Assembly: GCF_008727875.1 (NCBI RefSeq)
Contig: NZ_VTWS01000004.1
Span: 186,001 to 250,000, forward strand
DNA from: Larkinella humicola
Lineage (GTDB): Bacteria; Bacteroidota; Bacteroidia; Cytophagales; Spirosomataceae
DNA length: 64,000 bases
Direction: 5' to 3'
Below, one piece after another: positions 9,060-17,444 of this stretch. The notes under the pieces are model-generated. The model was not told where the DNA came from, made no database searches, and was given only the letters and a program-made list of their open reading frames with translations. The first letter of the stretch is position 1; every line of letters begins with the position of its first letter. Position numbers and translations under genes: made by a program.

Positions 9060-11470
9060 TGATCTCAAAAACCATGAATTCACTTGAAAAAACCGTTCAG
9101 GCCGTTTTCCTCCTCCTCACGCTCGTCGGCATCGTGCCGGTTTGGGGACAATCGGAGAATCCGATCCAGACGAAACTCGATGCCTACCGAAACCAGACGT
9201 TGCAGGAAAAACTGTTTGTCCACCTCGACCGCTCGTTTTACGTAGCCGGGGAGTTGATGTGGTTCAAGATCAATTACGTCGATGGGACGTTTCACCAGCC
9301 CTTGTCGTTGAGTAAAGTGGCTTATCTGGAGGTGTTCGACAAAGAAAACCGCCCGGTTTTGCAAACCAAAGTGGCCCTGGCCGATGGTTCGGGCACTGGT
9401 TCCCTGTTTCTGCCCACCACGCTGGGTTCGGGGAATTACCTCGTCCGGGCGTATACCAACTGGATGAAAAACACCGACCCCGACTATTTCTTCGAAAAAC
9501 CGGTCACGGTTGTCAACACCTTCCGGAAACTGGAATTGCCGGTTTTGAAAGATTCGCTGGCCTATGATGTTCAGTTTTTTCCGGAAGGTGGTAATCTGGT
9601 TCGGAACCTGCCCGGCAAGGTGGCCTTCAAAATGGTTGGAACAACCGGAAAAGGCGTTGATTTACAGGGTGTTGTTCTGGATCAAAGCAACGACACCGTC
9701 GTCCGCTTTAAACCGCTGAAGTTCGGCATGGGGCGTTTTGCGTTGACCCCCGCTGAAGGAAAGCAATACCGGGCGGTGCTGACCGATGCCGCCGGGAAGA
9801 CGTTCACGCGTCCGCTGCCCGCCGTTCAGGAGCAGGGCTACACGATGCAGGTCGAAGAGGAGGGCAAAGACCAGCTTCGGGTGACGGTGAAAACCACGGC
9901 TCCGGCGGCTTCGCTGGTGTATTTGCTGACACACACGCGACTGGCGGCCATTCGTGCCGATGAGCAAGGCCTGCGCGACCATACGGCCTCGTTTCTGATC
10001 GATAAAAAGACGCTGGGTGAAGGCATTTCACACCTGACGGTTTTCGAAGCCAGCCGGAAACCGGTGTGCGAACGGCTGTATTTCAAACGCCCGGAACGGC
10101 GGCTGACGATCGACGCCAAACTGACGAGCGGAGCGCTATCGACCCGTGAAAAAGCGGTTTTTGACGTTACGACGCAGGATGAAACCGGCAAACCCGCGCT
10201 CACGGATCTTTCCGTGGCGGTCTACCGGCTCGATTCGCTCCAACCGGCAGAATCCGGGGATATTCTGAGTTATTTGCTCCTGACATCCGATCTGCGGGGC
10301 GGGGTCGAATCGCCGGACTATTATTTTCAGGCTACAGGAGCCGAGGTAAATGACGTGACGGATAATCTAATGTTGACCCAGGGCTGGCGCCGGTTTCGGT
10401 GGGAGACGGTTTTGCAAACCGACCGCCCAGCCGAAGCGCATTTGCCGGAGGTGAACGGGCATTTTATCCGCGGAAAAGTGATTCATCCGGGAACGGGCCA
10501 GCCGGGATACAACATCAGTTCGTATCTGTCGGTGCCGGGCAAACACATTCTGTTATACGGTTCCCGGTCGGACAAAACGGGACGCATTCACTTTGAAATG
10601 AAGGAGTTTTTTGGCCCCAAAGACCTCGTTGTGCAGCTCAATCCGAAAGACAGCCTGTTCCGGATTGAACTGCTGAGTCCTTTTTACGACCGGTTTTCGG
10701 CTTCCCGGCTGCCGGTTTTCGATTTTCCGACGGCTTTGAAAGAGCCGCTGCTGGCCCGCAGCATTCCGATGCAGGTGCAGAACGCCTATTACCGCGAAAA
10801 TCTGAGCCGCTACCGCTTGCCCCAAGTCGATAGCGTGGCGTTTTATGGCGTTCCGGATGAACGATACCGGCTTGACGATTTCACCCGGTTTCCGGTGATG
10901 GAAGAGGTTTTTCGCGAATATGTGCCGGGGGTGATGGCGCGAAAACGCCGGGATGGTTACGTGATCAGCCTGCTCGATACGCCCCACAAGCAGTTCTTTG
11001 ACGGAAGTCCCCTGGCCTTGCTGGATGGCGTTCCGATTTTCGACATGGACAAAGTGATGGAAATCGATCCGCGGAAAGTGCAGCGGCTGGACGTCATGAC
11101 CCGGCGCTACATCGTTGGGCCGCTGGTTTTCGACGGCATCATCAGTTTTACGACCTACAAAGGCGATCTGGCGGGCTATCGGCCGGATGCCAAAGCCTTG
11201 CTGGCCGACTACGAAGGCTTGCAGATTCCGCGCGATTTCTACACGCCCCGCTACGATACGCCCCAGCGGTCGGGAAGCCGGATGCCGGATTTGCGCAACC
11301 TGCTACACTGGGCTCCCACGCTGAAAACCGATGGACAGGGCAAAGGAAAACTGGAGTTTTATACGTCGGATGAAGAAGGAACGTACCGGTTTATGATCAA
11401 CGGGATTACGGCCGATGGCCGGGCCGGAAGCCGGCAGGGCACATTTGAGGTCACGAAAGTGATCAAGTGA
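9059..11470 (+). CDS. Large secreted MG2-like (macroglobulin-domain) protein
   Basis: An 803-residue exported protein. The signal peptide runs to VWGQ near residue 31. The next region (KLFVHLDRSFYVAGELMWFK) matches the MG2 macroglobulin-type beta-sandwich that starts a family of Bacteroidota surface proteins found beside TonB receptors. Further beta-rich repeats follow, then a plug-like stretch near 640-700 (LLDGVPIFDMDKVMEIDPRK) and a C-terminal KGKLEFYTSDEEGTYRFMI segment. I choose ATG 9059, which overlaps the preceding stop; ATG 9074 is an alternative. Role with the receptor and DUF4249 pair is by association. Confidence 0.8.
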   Translation: MISKTMNSLEKTVQAVFLLLTLVGIVPVWGQSENPIQTKLDAYRNQTLQEKLFVHLDRSFYVAGELMWFKINYVDGTFHQPLSLSKVAYLEVFDKENRPVLQTKVALADGSGTGSLFLPTTLGSGNYLVRAYTNWMKNTDPDYFFEKPVTVVNTFRKLELPVLKDSLAYDVQFFPEGGNLVRNLPGKVAFKMVGTTGKGVDLQGVVLDQSNDTVVRFKPLKFGMGRFALTPAEGKQYRAVLTDAAGKTFTRPLPAVQEQGYTMQVEEEGKDQLRVTVKTTAPAASLVYLLTHTRLAAIRADEQGLRDHTASFLIDKKTLGEGISHLTVFEASRKPVCERLYFKRPERRLTIDAKLTSGALSTREKAVFDVTTQDETGKPALTDLSVAVYRLDSLQPAESGDILSYLLLTSDLRGGVESPDYYFQATGAEVNDVTDNLMLTQGWRRFRWETVLQTDRPAEAHLPEVNGHFIRGKVIHPGTGQPGYNISSYLSVPGKHILLYGSRSDKTGRIHFEMKEFFGPKDLVVQLNPKDSLFRIELLSPFYDRFSASRLPVFDFPTALKEPLLARSIPMQVQNAYYRENLSRYRLPQVDSVAFYGVPDERYRLDDFTRFPVMEEVFREYVPGVMARKRRDGYVISLLDTPHKQFFDGSPLALLDGVPIFDMDKVMEIDPRKVQRLDVMTRRYIVGPLVFDGIISFTTYKGDLAGYRPDAKALLADYEGLQIPRDFYTPRYDTPQRSGSRMPDLRNLLHWAPTLKTDGQGKGKLEFYTSDEEGTYRFMINGITADGRAGSRQGTFEVTKVIK

Positions 11471-12286
11471 TCAGACCATGTCGTGGAGTTTTTCGCGCTC
11501 CGACCAGTCAATCTTTTCGGAGCCGGTATTTTCCAGCAGGTGATTGATGAACGTCGCAATCCGGGTGGGAACGTAGCCGGATGCCGTGGTGTCAATCAGC
11601 GAAATCTTGCGTTTGACAAACCGGCCCACGGTGGATTTCTCCGCCAGTTCGAACAGAAAATTGGTTTTGGTGATGCTGTTGTTGAAAAAATACGGATTGC
11701 TGCCGGTGATGTAGTTGATCAAAACCAGTCGCGACGACGACTGTTTGACGACGGCGTGCAGCCGGATTTGCTTCTTTTCGTCCAGGTAAACGCCCAGATC
11801 GATTTTCTCTTTGGGAATGACAGTTTGCAGGTATTCGTTGGCCGACCGCCGGAATTGCTCCTTGGTTTCCCGCTCCTCGCGTTCCACAAACTCGATTTCG
11901 GACGTGCTGACCATGGCCGCAATAAAATTGGCCATATCGAAAACCAGCGATGGAACCGCAATGGGCGTGATGGTTTTTTTGTAGAAATAGGTCTTCTGGC
12001 TGGGACCTTTGATCTCCTTGATACTGAACGCGTTGAAATAGTGGTGCGCAATTTTTCGGAAGGTGTCGTCTTCCAGATTGAACGAGTTTTCGTAGAACCC
12101 GTTGTCGAGCCAGCCGCCATCGGAAACGATGTATTCCTCGTCTTTGAACGACAGGAAAACGGAAATGAATTTCTGCGTCGTCGTGGTATACGGCGTAATA
12201 ATTTCCAGTGATTTTCCCCGCTCTTTGAACGTCCAGAGCTGGCCGAAGGCGGTTTTGATGTCGTTGTAAATCTCCTCGAATACCAT
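11471..12286 (-). CDS. DUF1828-like protein, second gene of a two-gene cassette
   Basis: A 271-residue soluble protein. Residues about 20-95 match the DUF1828 pattern (a beta-rich stretch ending EEYIVSDGGWLDNGF). The remainder has charged helices (FVEREERETKEQFRRSANEYL) and a beta-rich C-terminus. ATG 12286 is chosen because it overlaps the upstream stop as TAATG; the longer frame from 12406 would run through the neighbour in another phase. DUF1828 proteins are seen in phages and mobile or defence-like contexts, but their function is unknown. The pair is probably one operon. Confidence 0.6.
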   Translation of the reverse strand: MVFEEIYNDIKTAFGQLWTFKERGKSLEIITPYTTTTQKFISVFLSFKDEEYIVSDGGWLDNGFYENSFNLEDDTFRKIAHHYFNAFSIKEIKGPSQKTYFYKKTITPIAVPSLVFDMANFIAAMVSTSEIEFVEREERETKEQFRRSANEYLQTVIPKEKIDLGVYLDEKKQIRLHAVVKQSSSRLVLINYITGSNPYFFNNSITKTNFLFELAEKSTVGRFVKRKISLIDTTASGYVPTRIATFINHLLENTGSEKIDWSEREKLHDMV

Positions 12287-12834
12287 TACAGAAATAAAAC
12301 CGTTGAGTTGGGGTCTTTTTGGGTCACGTGCAGCGGCAGCGCGTTGGGCAACACCCGGATCATGGGAAATTCGTCGTCGCGCAGATTCAGCTTCGCTTCC
12401 TGACAAAAATACACCAAACTACGGGTAATATCCGTATCCTCCGTCGTTTCCGGCACGGGATAGGTCACATTGGCTCCCTGCTGGTTATACTGGCTGAAGT
12501 GGGGCGTGGTGACGCGTTGCTGGGCGAGCGGAATCGACTCGTCGGCGTTCCGGTGGGTGCAACCGTCGCTGTGAAACTCAAAAAACGGTTCTTCGCTCAG
12601 TTCAAGGCACCGCAGTTCGAACCGGAAAAAATCGTGATCGTTGCATTTGACCCGAACCGTCAGCGTGATTTCCGCGTCGAGATCGCTGTGCGACACGGCG
12701 GTTTTTCCCTCCAGAAAGGTTGAATTGCCGGGCATTTTGACGACATCGACCGTATCCCGCAGCACATACTTATGCTCCCGCAGCAATTTCCGATAGAACC
12801 CGTATTTGCTTCGAATCGCCGGTACGATGGACAT
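12286..12834 (-). CDS. Unknown protein, DUF6978-like, first gene of the cassette
   Basis: A 182-residue soluble protein with no signal or membrane segment. A beta-rich first half ends in the segment THRNADESIP, then TTPHFSQYNQ, NVTYP and a helical end RSLVYFCQEAKLNLRDD. That order of HxNxD, PHxxxY and aromatic-Pro motifs resembles DUF6978, a family I recall next to DUF1828 genes. This is a pattern judgement, not a search. Stop and next start overlap by one base. No catalytic residues can be assigned. Confidence 0.5.
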   Translation of the reverse strand: MSIVPAIRSKYGFYRKLLREHKYVLRDTVDVVKMPGNSTFLEGKTAVSHSDLDAEITLTVRVKCNDHDFFRFELRCLELSEEPFFEFHSDGCTHRNADESIPLAQQRVTTPHFSQYNQQGANVTYPVPETTEDTDITRSLVYFCQEAKLNLRDDEFPMIRVLPNALPLHVTQKDPNSTVLFL

Positions 12835-12974
12835 TCTGGATAACGATTACGACTAAAAACTAAAAAAATGAGGATCGGTAAGTACGCAAAAGAAATTGAG
12901 AAAGCGGAAGGTTTGAAGAAAATTTAATGCGTTGCCGGGTTATAAACGGATCGTGGTTATGGGTAAACGCTTTG

Positions 12975-13640
12975 TCAGAAGCCTAGTCCAATGTTCAGGC
13001 TGATATGGCTGTTATTGAACGACTGATTCTCGCCAATGCCGGTAACATCGCCACGTCGGTTGGAAACTTCATAATCAAAGTCGATGTTCAGAGCCGATTT
13101 CCCTTTGAACACTGGAACAGAATAGCCAAGCCCCGCCAGTAGCGTGGTGCCGATAGCAAACTGATGCTCGTAGGTAAGCGTATTGTTAAATTTGGTTTTT
13201 TCGGTCATTTGACCGATACCAAAACTACTTTTCAGACAAAAGCCTTTGTTAAAAACCCTGGAGAACGGGTAATATTTGCCGCCGATGCCAACGTGGTAAT
13301 AATTGAACAGGTAGGTTTCGTTCGTGCCGCCATTGTTGGGTGTAGCGAAAAATCCTTTGACACCTGTACCAATTCCCAGGCCTTTCCAGCGAACGGGGGC
13401 TACATAAAACCAGGTAGTTAGCGTGTTTCCCTGATTGCGGCCATAGCCCCGATCATCATTGATGGTTTCTTTTTCGGCCAGTGTACCCGAAAAAAAGGTG
13501 TTTCCATACCCGATGCTGATGTTTCCGTAGATAGGTAGTTTGGATAATTTCGATTCGGTCCCCTGCGCTTTCAGAGTAGATGTGTTAGCGAGGATGGCCA
13601 GAGTGGTAGACAGAAGCAGAAGGCCGGTTTTGATACGCAT
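12975..13640 (-). CDS. Small outer-membrane beta-barrel protein
   Basis: A 221-residue protein with signal peptide MRIKTGLLLLSTTLAILANT ending near LKAQ. The rest alternates hydrophobic and polar residues with many Gly, Tyr and Phe (NISIGYGNTFF, VGIGGKYYPF) and ends SHISLNIGLGF, an aromatic terminal strand typical of barrels inserted by BamA. ATG 13640 is preferred over an in-frame start at 13682. The Crp/Fnr regulator gene lies just upstream on the same strand, with a palindromic box between them. Confidence 0.75.
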   Translation of the reverse strand: MRIKTGLLLLSTTLAILANTSTLKAQGTESKLSKLPIYGNISIGYGNTFFSGTLAEKETINDDRGYGRNQGNTLTTWFYVAPVRWKGLGIGTGVKGFFATPNNGGTNETYLFNYYHVGIGGKYYPFSRVFNKGFCLKSSFGIGQMTEKTKFNNTLTYEHQFAIGTTLLAGLGYSVPVFKGKSALNIDFDYEVSNRRGDVTGIGENQSFNNSHISLNIGLGF

Positions 13641-13733
13641 AGCTGATTTGGTTGATCTTTGTTTGGATGCTACAAAGGTCAACCATCGCGAGGCCCCGTG
13701 CCTTGACGTGGGTTAGAAACGCTGTTCATTTAC

Positions 13734-13747
13734 TTAACCTGAGTTAA
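13734..13747. promoter_or_regulatory. TTAAC-N4-GTTAA palindrome upstream of the barrel gene
   Basis: The perfect palindrome TTAACCTGAGTTAA (CTTAAC/GTTAAG if extended by one base) has the 5-4-5 layout of FNR-type sites. It lies between the stop of a Crp/Fnr-family gene and the start of the barrel gene, about 95 bases before that start. It may be an operator for the neighbouring regulator; a weak stem is the alternative. Confidence 0.35.
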
Positions 13748-13759
13748 GAAAAAAGGCTT

Positions 13760-14338
13760 TTACCGGTTTTCGGCAATCCGTTTCCGAATTCGGGAAAGGC
13801 TTTCGGGCTTGATGCCGAGGTAAGACGCGATGTGGTGCAACGGAACCCGCTCCATTACTTTAGGGCGCTCCTTCAGTAATTTTAAATACCGTTCTTCGGG
13901 CGTTTCGAATAGAAGAGAGGCCGTTCGGTGTTGGGAGCCAATGACAACGTTCTCAGCCAAGACACGGCCAAAGCGCTCAAACTTGGGTACGTCAGCATAC
14001 AACTGCTGAAGGTCACTACGGTGCATGACCAGCAGTTCTGTGTCTTCCAACGCATTGAAATACTGAACTGCTGGCTGGCCCGTCAAAAAACTTTGGTATT
14101 CGCCTACCCAGGCCCCTTCAAAGAAAAATTGCCCATTGAATTCTTCCCCGTCTTTGAGATAATAATAACGCAGGCAGCCGAGGTTGATAAAGGCGAGGTG
14201 TGTACAAATCTCGCCCGCCCGAAGAAAATGCTCATTCTTAGTTAACCTACGGGGCTTTAACAGCATTACAAAGTGAATAAACTCTTCCTGCGTAAGTGGC
14301 AGTAAACGGTCTAAGCTGGCTTTCAGGCGATCGAACAT
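13760..14338 (-). CDS. Crp/Fnr-family transcriptional regulator
   Basis: A 192-residue DNA-binding regulator. The N-terminal cyclic-nucleotide-binding-like barrel (about 20-110) contains FLRAGEICTHLAFINLGCLRYYY. The C-terminal helix-turn-helix is VPLHHIASYLGIKPESLSRIRK at about 163-185. There is no cysteine cluster for an iron-sulfur centre, so this belongs to the Bacteroidota Crp-like group that senses unknown ligands. Leftward, followed by the barrel gene, which is a candidate target. Confidence 0.9.
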   Translation of the reverse strand: MFDRLKASLDRLLPLTQEEFIHFVMLLKPRRLTKNEHFLRAGEICTHLAFINLGCLRYYYLKDGEEFNGQFFFEGAWVGEYQSFLTGQPAVQYFNALEDTELLVMHRSDLQQLYADVPKFERFGRVLAENVVIGSQHRTASLLFETPEERYLKLLKERPKVMERVPLHHIASYLGIKPESLSRIRKRIAENR

Positions 14339-14422
14339 AGAATACCGTTATAAGATACCACTAAGGTAACCATTTAGGGGCTATGTTTTCAGTGTCAGAA
14401 CCCGTCCAAAAGCGGTCATGTG

Positions 14423-15058
14423 CTATTTCTTCGGTTCGTCGTAGCTCAATCCGTACTGTTTCAGCACGTCGTCCGGGACGCCGTCCCATTTGTTGGGCGT
14501 ATTGCCGACGTAGCCGAGGTCTTCGATGCCCATTTTGCTGGTGTAAAAACCGCCCAGCACGAAATTGCGCATCATGGTAAAAAACGCGACGCCCTGCGTC
14601 AGGTCAGCCGGTACTTTTTTGGCCGGATACGCAATCTGCTCGACCATGTCGATTTGCTGCGCTTTGGTGCATTTCGCAAACGGATTGCCGTAGCGGCTGA
14701 CGCATTTGGCGTTCAACCAGCGCAGTCCACCGCGCATCGGCGTCTGGTTGCGGGGCTGATCGCGCATCATGAACTCGATGAAAGCCGGTACGCCGGCCTG
14801 CGACGCGCTGCCCGATTTGGCATCGGCCGGAATGATGATGTCGCTCAGGATGGTAACGGTTTGCAACTCCGCCGGCGTAAAGAATTTCTCAGCCGCGAGG
14901 AGTTTCAGATCGCGTTCGGCCTCGAATTTCTGCCGCCCCGGCAGCAGTTTGACGGCGGGTTTGGGTTCGGGCGGCTCGGGAACAGCCGCTTCGACTGGTC
15001 CGACCGCCATACCAAATGACGCGACCGATAGGGCTTTAAGTGTATCTCTGCGTTTCAT
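14423..15058 (-). CDS. Gluconate 2-dehydrogenase subunit 3-like protein
   Basis: A 211-residue periplasmic protein with a leader starting MKRRDTLKALSVASFGMAVG, a twin-arginine-like start. It carries family-typical segments TVTILSDIIIPADAKSGSAS, FIEFMMRD and FYTSKMGIEDLGY. In known systems this small subunit accompanies a GMC flavoprotein dehydrogenase and helps export or assembly. The GMC gene lies upstream on the same strand, separated by a four-helix-bundle gene whose stop overlaps this start (ATGA). Confidence 0.88.
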   Translation of the reverse strand: MKRRDTLKALSVASFGMAVGPVEAAVPEPPEPKPAVKLLPGRQKFEAERDLKLLAAEKFFTPAELQTVTILSDIIIPADAKSGSASQAGVPAFIEFMMRDQPRNQTPMRGGLRWLNAKCVSRYGNPFAKCTKAQQIDMVEQIAYPAKKVPADLTQGVAFFTMMRNFVLGGFYTSKMGIEDLGYVGNTPNKWDGVPDDVLKQYGLSYDEPKK

Positions 15059-15528
15059 GTTTTTAAAGGTATACGGTTTTCAATTTTCGGTAGCAAATCG
15101 ACATCCTCCTCAATTTCATAGGTTACTTCATCCTCAGAAACTTTGTATTTCAGACCGCGTACTGGCGATTTTTTCAGGGATTGAATTAAGCCAAAAAGCA
15201 TTTTTCCAACACGATCTGCCATTGAATAGAGCAATTCGAATTGCTCCTGACTAATATGCTGACGATCCAGAGCCCGGTATAATTGTGATTTAACCTCTGT
15301 ACCCGATCCGGTTGAATAACCAAGGAACAGAATAAATTCCGCCCGATTCGCCCGGCCGAAGCCTTCGGCAATGTTGTCCATAATCGAACCGCTTGCCCGG
15401 TTTATCTGATTTTTTAGCTCAAAATCTTTTGAAAAGCTCCCTTCCTGCGTTAGCCAGAAGATGTCTTCAGCTAGTTTTCGGGATAGTTTCCAAACTTCCA
15501 AATCCTCAAATCGGTTAATCTTGGCCAT
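15055..15528 (-). CDS. Four-helix-bundle protein (23S rRNA IVS-type family)
   Basis: A 157-residue protein whose first 120 residues match the four-helix-bundle family found in 23S rRNA intervening sequences: FEDLEVWKLSRKLAEDIFWL, FELKNQINRASGSIMDNIAEG, ANRAEFILFLGYSTGSGTEV. It lies between two genes of one oxidoreductase operon, where such a protein has no evident role. Its last codons (PKIENRIPLKT) are encoded by an intergenic-repeat-like sequence, and a matching inverted copy lies just upstream of the gene. It looks like an inserted passenger. Confidence 0.85.
   Translation of the reverse strand: MAKINRFEDLEVWKLSRKLAEDIFWLTQEGSFSKDFELKNQINRASGSIMDNIAEGFGRANRAEFILFLGYSTGSGTEVKSQLYRALDRQHISQEQFELLYSMADRVGKMLFGLIQSLKKSPVRGLKYKVSEDEVTYEIEEDVDLLPKIENRIPLKT
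15068..15091 (+). repeat. Left copy of an inverted repeat flanking the four-helix-bundle gene
   Basis: GGTATACGGTTTT, six bases, TTTTCGGT-like. The rightward copy at 15549-15566 is the reverse complement of the same motif without the extra bases. This copy forms the last codons of the four-helix-bundle gene. Confidence 0.55.
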
Positions 15529-15548
15529 TTGTCGAATTAGTACAGCAT

Positions 15549-15566
15549 ACCGAAAAACCGTATACC
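15549..15566 (-). repeat. Right copy of the flanking inverted repeat
   Basis: ACCGAAAAACCGTATACC reads, on the minus strand, as GGTATACGGTTTTTCGGT, matching the left copy apart from a short insertion there. Further ACCGTAAAC units follow to 15588, like the arms of the palindrome at 2.1 kb. Confidence 0.55.
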
Positions 15567-15589
15567 GTAAACTGAAAACCGTAAACCGA

Positions 15590-17335
15590 TTAAATATTCT
15601 TCTTTTTCACCTGATCGATCAAATACTCACTCGTGCGCATGGATGCGGCCAGGATGGTCCAGGTGACGTTTTTATCGCCCTGCGTAACGAACGGCGCGGC
15701 ATCGACCACAAACAGGTTTTTGACGTCGTGGGCCTGCTGGTATTTGTTCAGTGCCGACTTGGCGGGGTCGTTGCCCATCCGCACCGTCCCGACTTCGTGG
15801 ATGATGCGGCCGGGAGCCGCCAACCCGTAGTTCTGCTCCTTGCCCGGTTTGTTGCCCATCGGCATCCCGCCCATCGCTTCGATGATCTGCTCGAACGTGT
15901 CCTGCATGTGCTTGGCCTGCTTGACCTCGTTATCCGACCATTTGTAGTGAAACCGCAGCGTCGGAATCCCGTATTTATCGACCGTGTTCGGATCAATTTC
16001 GCAGTAATTGCTCTCCAGCGGAATCGGTTCGCCCCGGCCCGACATGCTCACGTAGGCACCATAAAACCGGCGAACGTCGTCTTTCAATCCGGCACCGTAG
16101 CCGCCTGCGGCTTTCATCTTGCCATCGCGGCCGGGAATTTTGCCGTTCAGGGCTTCGATGCCACCGCCAAAACCGTAGCCCGGCATGCCCATGCCACCGC
16201 CGTATTCGATGTGATAGCCGCGCGGAAAATCGAGCTTTTTGTTATCGAGCCACCAGGGCGTAAAGACGTGCATCCCGCCCACGCCGTCTTCGTTGTAGCG
16301 TTTGCGGTCCATCAGCGCGGGCACAAACCCGGAGCGCGACGCCCCCGTCGAATCGTTCAGGTATTTACCAACCACACCGCTCGAATTGGCCAGCCCGTTC
16401 GGGAACCGCGCCGATTTGGAATTGAGCAGCAGCCGCGCCGATTCGCAGGTACTGGCCCCGAGGATAACCGTTTTGGCGTATACCGATACTTCCTGCATAC
16501 TGATCGTATCGACGTAAGAAACACCCGTCGCCAGACCGGTTTTCGAGTCCGTCAGCACTTCCCGAACCATGGCGTTGTTTTGCAGCGTCAGATTTCCGGT
16601 TTTCATGGCGGGAATGCACAGCACCGACGACGACGAGAAATCGGCGTAGGCCGAGCAGCCCCGGTTACACTGCCGGCAATAAAAACACTGCCCGCGCTCC
16701 TTGTTAATGGGCTGGGTCAGAATGGATAAACGCGACGGAATTACCGGAATACCGATGCCGGTAGCGGCTTTTTTGAGCATCAGCTCGTGCAGACGCGGTT
16801 TGGGTGGTGGCAGAAAATGGCCATCCGGTTCGTTGTGCATGTTTTCGACCGACCCGAAAACGCCGATGAGCTTATCCACCCGGTCGTAGAACGGTTTCAT
16901 GTCGTCGTAGGTGATGGGCCAGTCGTCGCCGATTCCGGTGAGGGAACCACGCCGGAAATCGTCGGGACCGAAGCGCATCGAAATCCGGCCCCAGTGGTTG
17001 GTGCGACCGCCCAGCATCCGGGAGCGGAACCAGTGAAAATCGGCACCGGGTTTTGAGGAATACGGTTCACCTTCGATTTCCCAGCCACCCCAGGCCGCAT
17101 CGAAATCACCGCCCGCCCGCGTGGTGCTGGCCCCGCGCCGGGGCGATTCATACGGCCATTTAAGCTGGGTCATGTATTTCGGATCGGCCGGATCGAAATA
17201 CCCGCCGGCTTCGAGGAGCAGCACTTTGGCCCCGGCTTTGGTCAGCATGTAGGCTGCCATGCCGCCCCCGGCACCCGATCCGACGACGATGGCGTCGTAA
17301 ACCGTCGGGGCTTTTTTGAGTTGAAAAAGATCCAT
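15590..17335 (-). CDS. GMC-family FAD-dependent oxidoreductase
   Basis: A 581-residue flavoprotein that would oxidise a sugar or alcohol group. The Rossmann motif VVGSGAGGGMAAYMLTKAGA sits near residue 18, followed by LLLEAGG. The C-terminal GMC signature contains IIHEVGTVRMGNDPAKSALN and FVTQGDKNVTWTILA, with the catalytic His/Asn positions. A cysteine-rich stretch CFYCRQCNRGC near 220 is typical of the gluconate-dehydrogenase-like subgroup. No cytochrome c subunit follows in the operon, only the small subunit after an interposed gene. Confidence 0.92.
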   Translation of the reverse strand: MDLFQLKKAPTVYDAIVVGSGAGGGMAAYMLTKAGAKVLLLEAGGYFDPADPKYMTQLKWPYESPRRGASTTRAGGDFDAAWGGWEIEGEPYSSKPGADFHWFRSRMLGGRTNHWGRISMRFGPDDFRRGSLTGIGDDWPITYDDMKPFYDRVDKLIGVFGSVENMHNEPDGHFLPPPKPRLHELMLKKAATGIGIPVIPSRLSILTQPINKERGQCFYCRQCNRGCSAYADFSSSSVLCIPAMKTGNLTLQNNAMVREVLTDSKTGLATGVSYVDTISMQEVSVYAKTVILGASTCESARLLLNSKSARFPNGLANSSGVVGKYLNDSTGASRSGFVPALMDRKRYNEDGVGGMHVFTPWWLDNKKLDFPRGYHIEYGGGMGMPGYGFGGGIEALNGKIPGRDGKMKAAGGYGAGLKDDVRRFYGAYVSMSGRGEPIPLESNYCEIDPNTVDKYGIPTLRFHYKWSDNEVKQAKHMQDTFEQIIEAMGGMPMGNKPGKEQNYGLAAPGRIIHEVGTVRMGNDPAKSALNKYQQAHDVKNLFVVDAAPFVTQGDKNVTWTILAASMRTSEYLIDQVKKKNI

Positions 17336-17371
17336 TGAACGAGGCTATAGGATAAGGAGTTATCCCAAAAA

Positions 17372-17410
17372 GCAGTAAAACCGCATCACCTACTGATGCG
17401 GTTTTACTGC
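17372..17410 (-). terminator. Intrinsic terminator after the gene at 17445
   Basis: Perfect 17-base arms (17372-17388, 17394-17410; GCAGTAAAACCGCATCA) around a 5-base loop. On the minus strand the hairpin is followed by a T-run, so it should end transcription of 17445-17918 before the GMC operon. Confidence 0.85.
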
Positions 17411-17444
17411 GGCTGTTTTTCGTAGGTAAACCGGGTTGGGAAAC

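Noticed and set aside
7776-9083. 435-codon open frame antisense to DUF4249 copy 2
   Set aside because: Opposite an unambiguous paralogous gene; no domain pattern.
12866-12925. 19-codon plus-strand frame (MRIGKYAKEIEK...) in the gap before the DUF6978-like gene
   Set aside because: No promoter, terminator or conserved context; likely chance.
15461-16729. 422-codon plus-strand frame opposite the GMC oxidoreductase
   Set aside because: The minus-strand gene has complete GMC motifs; the frame is a by-product of GC-rich codon use.
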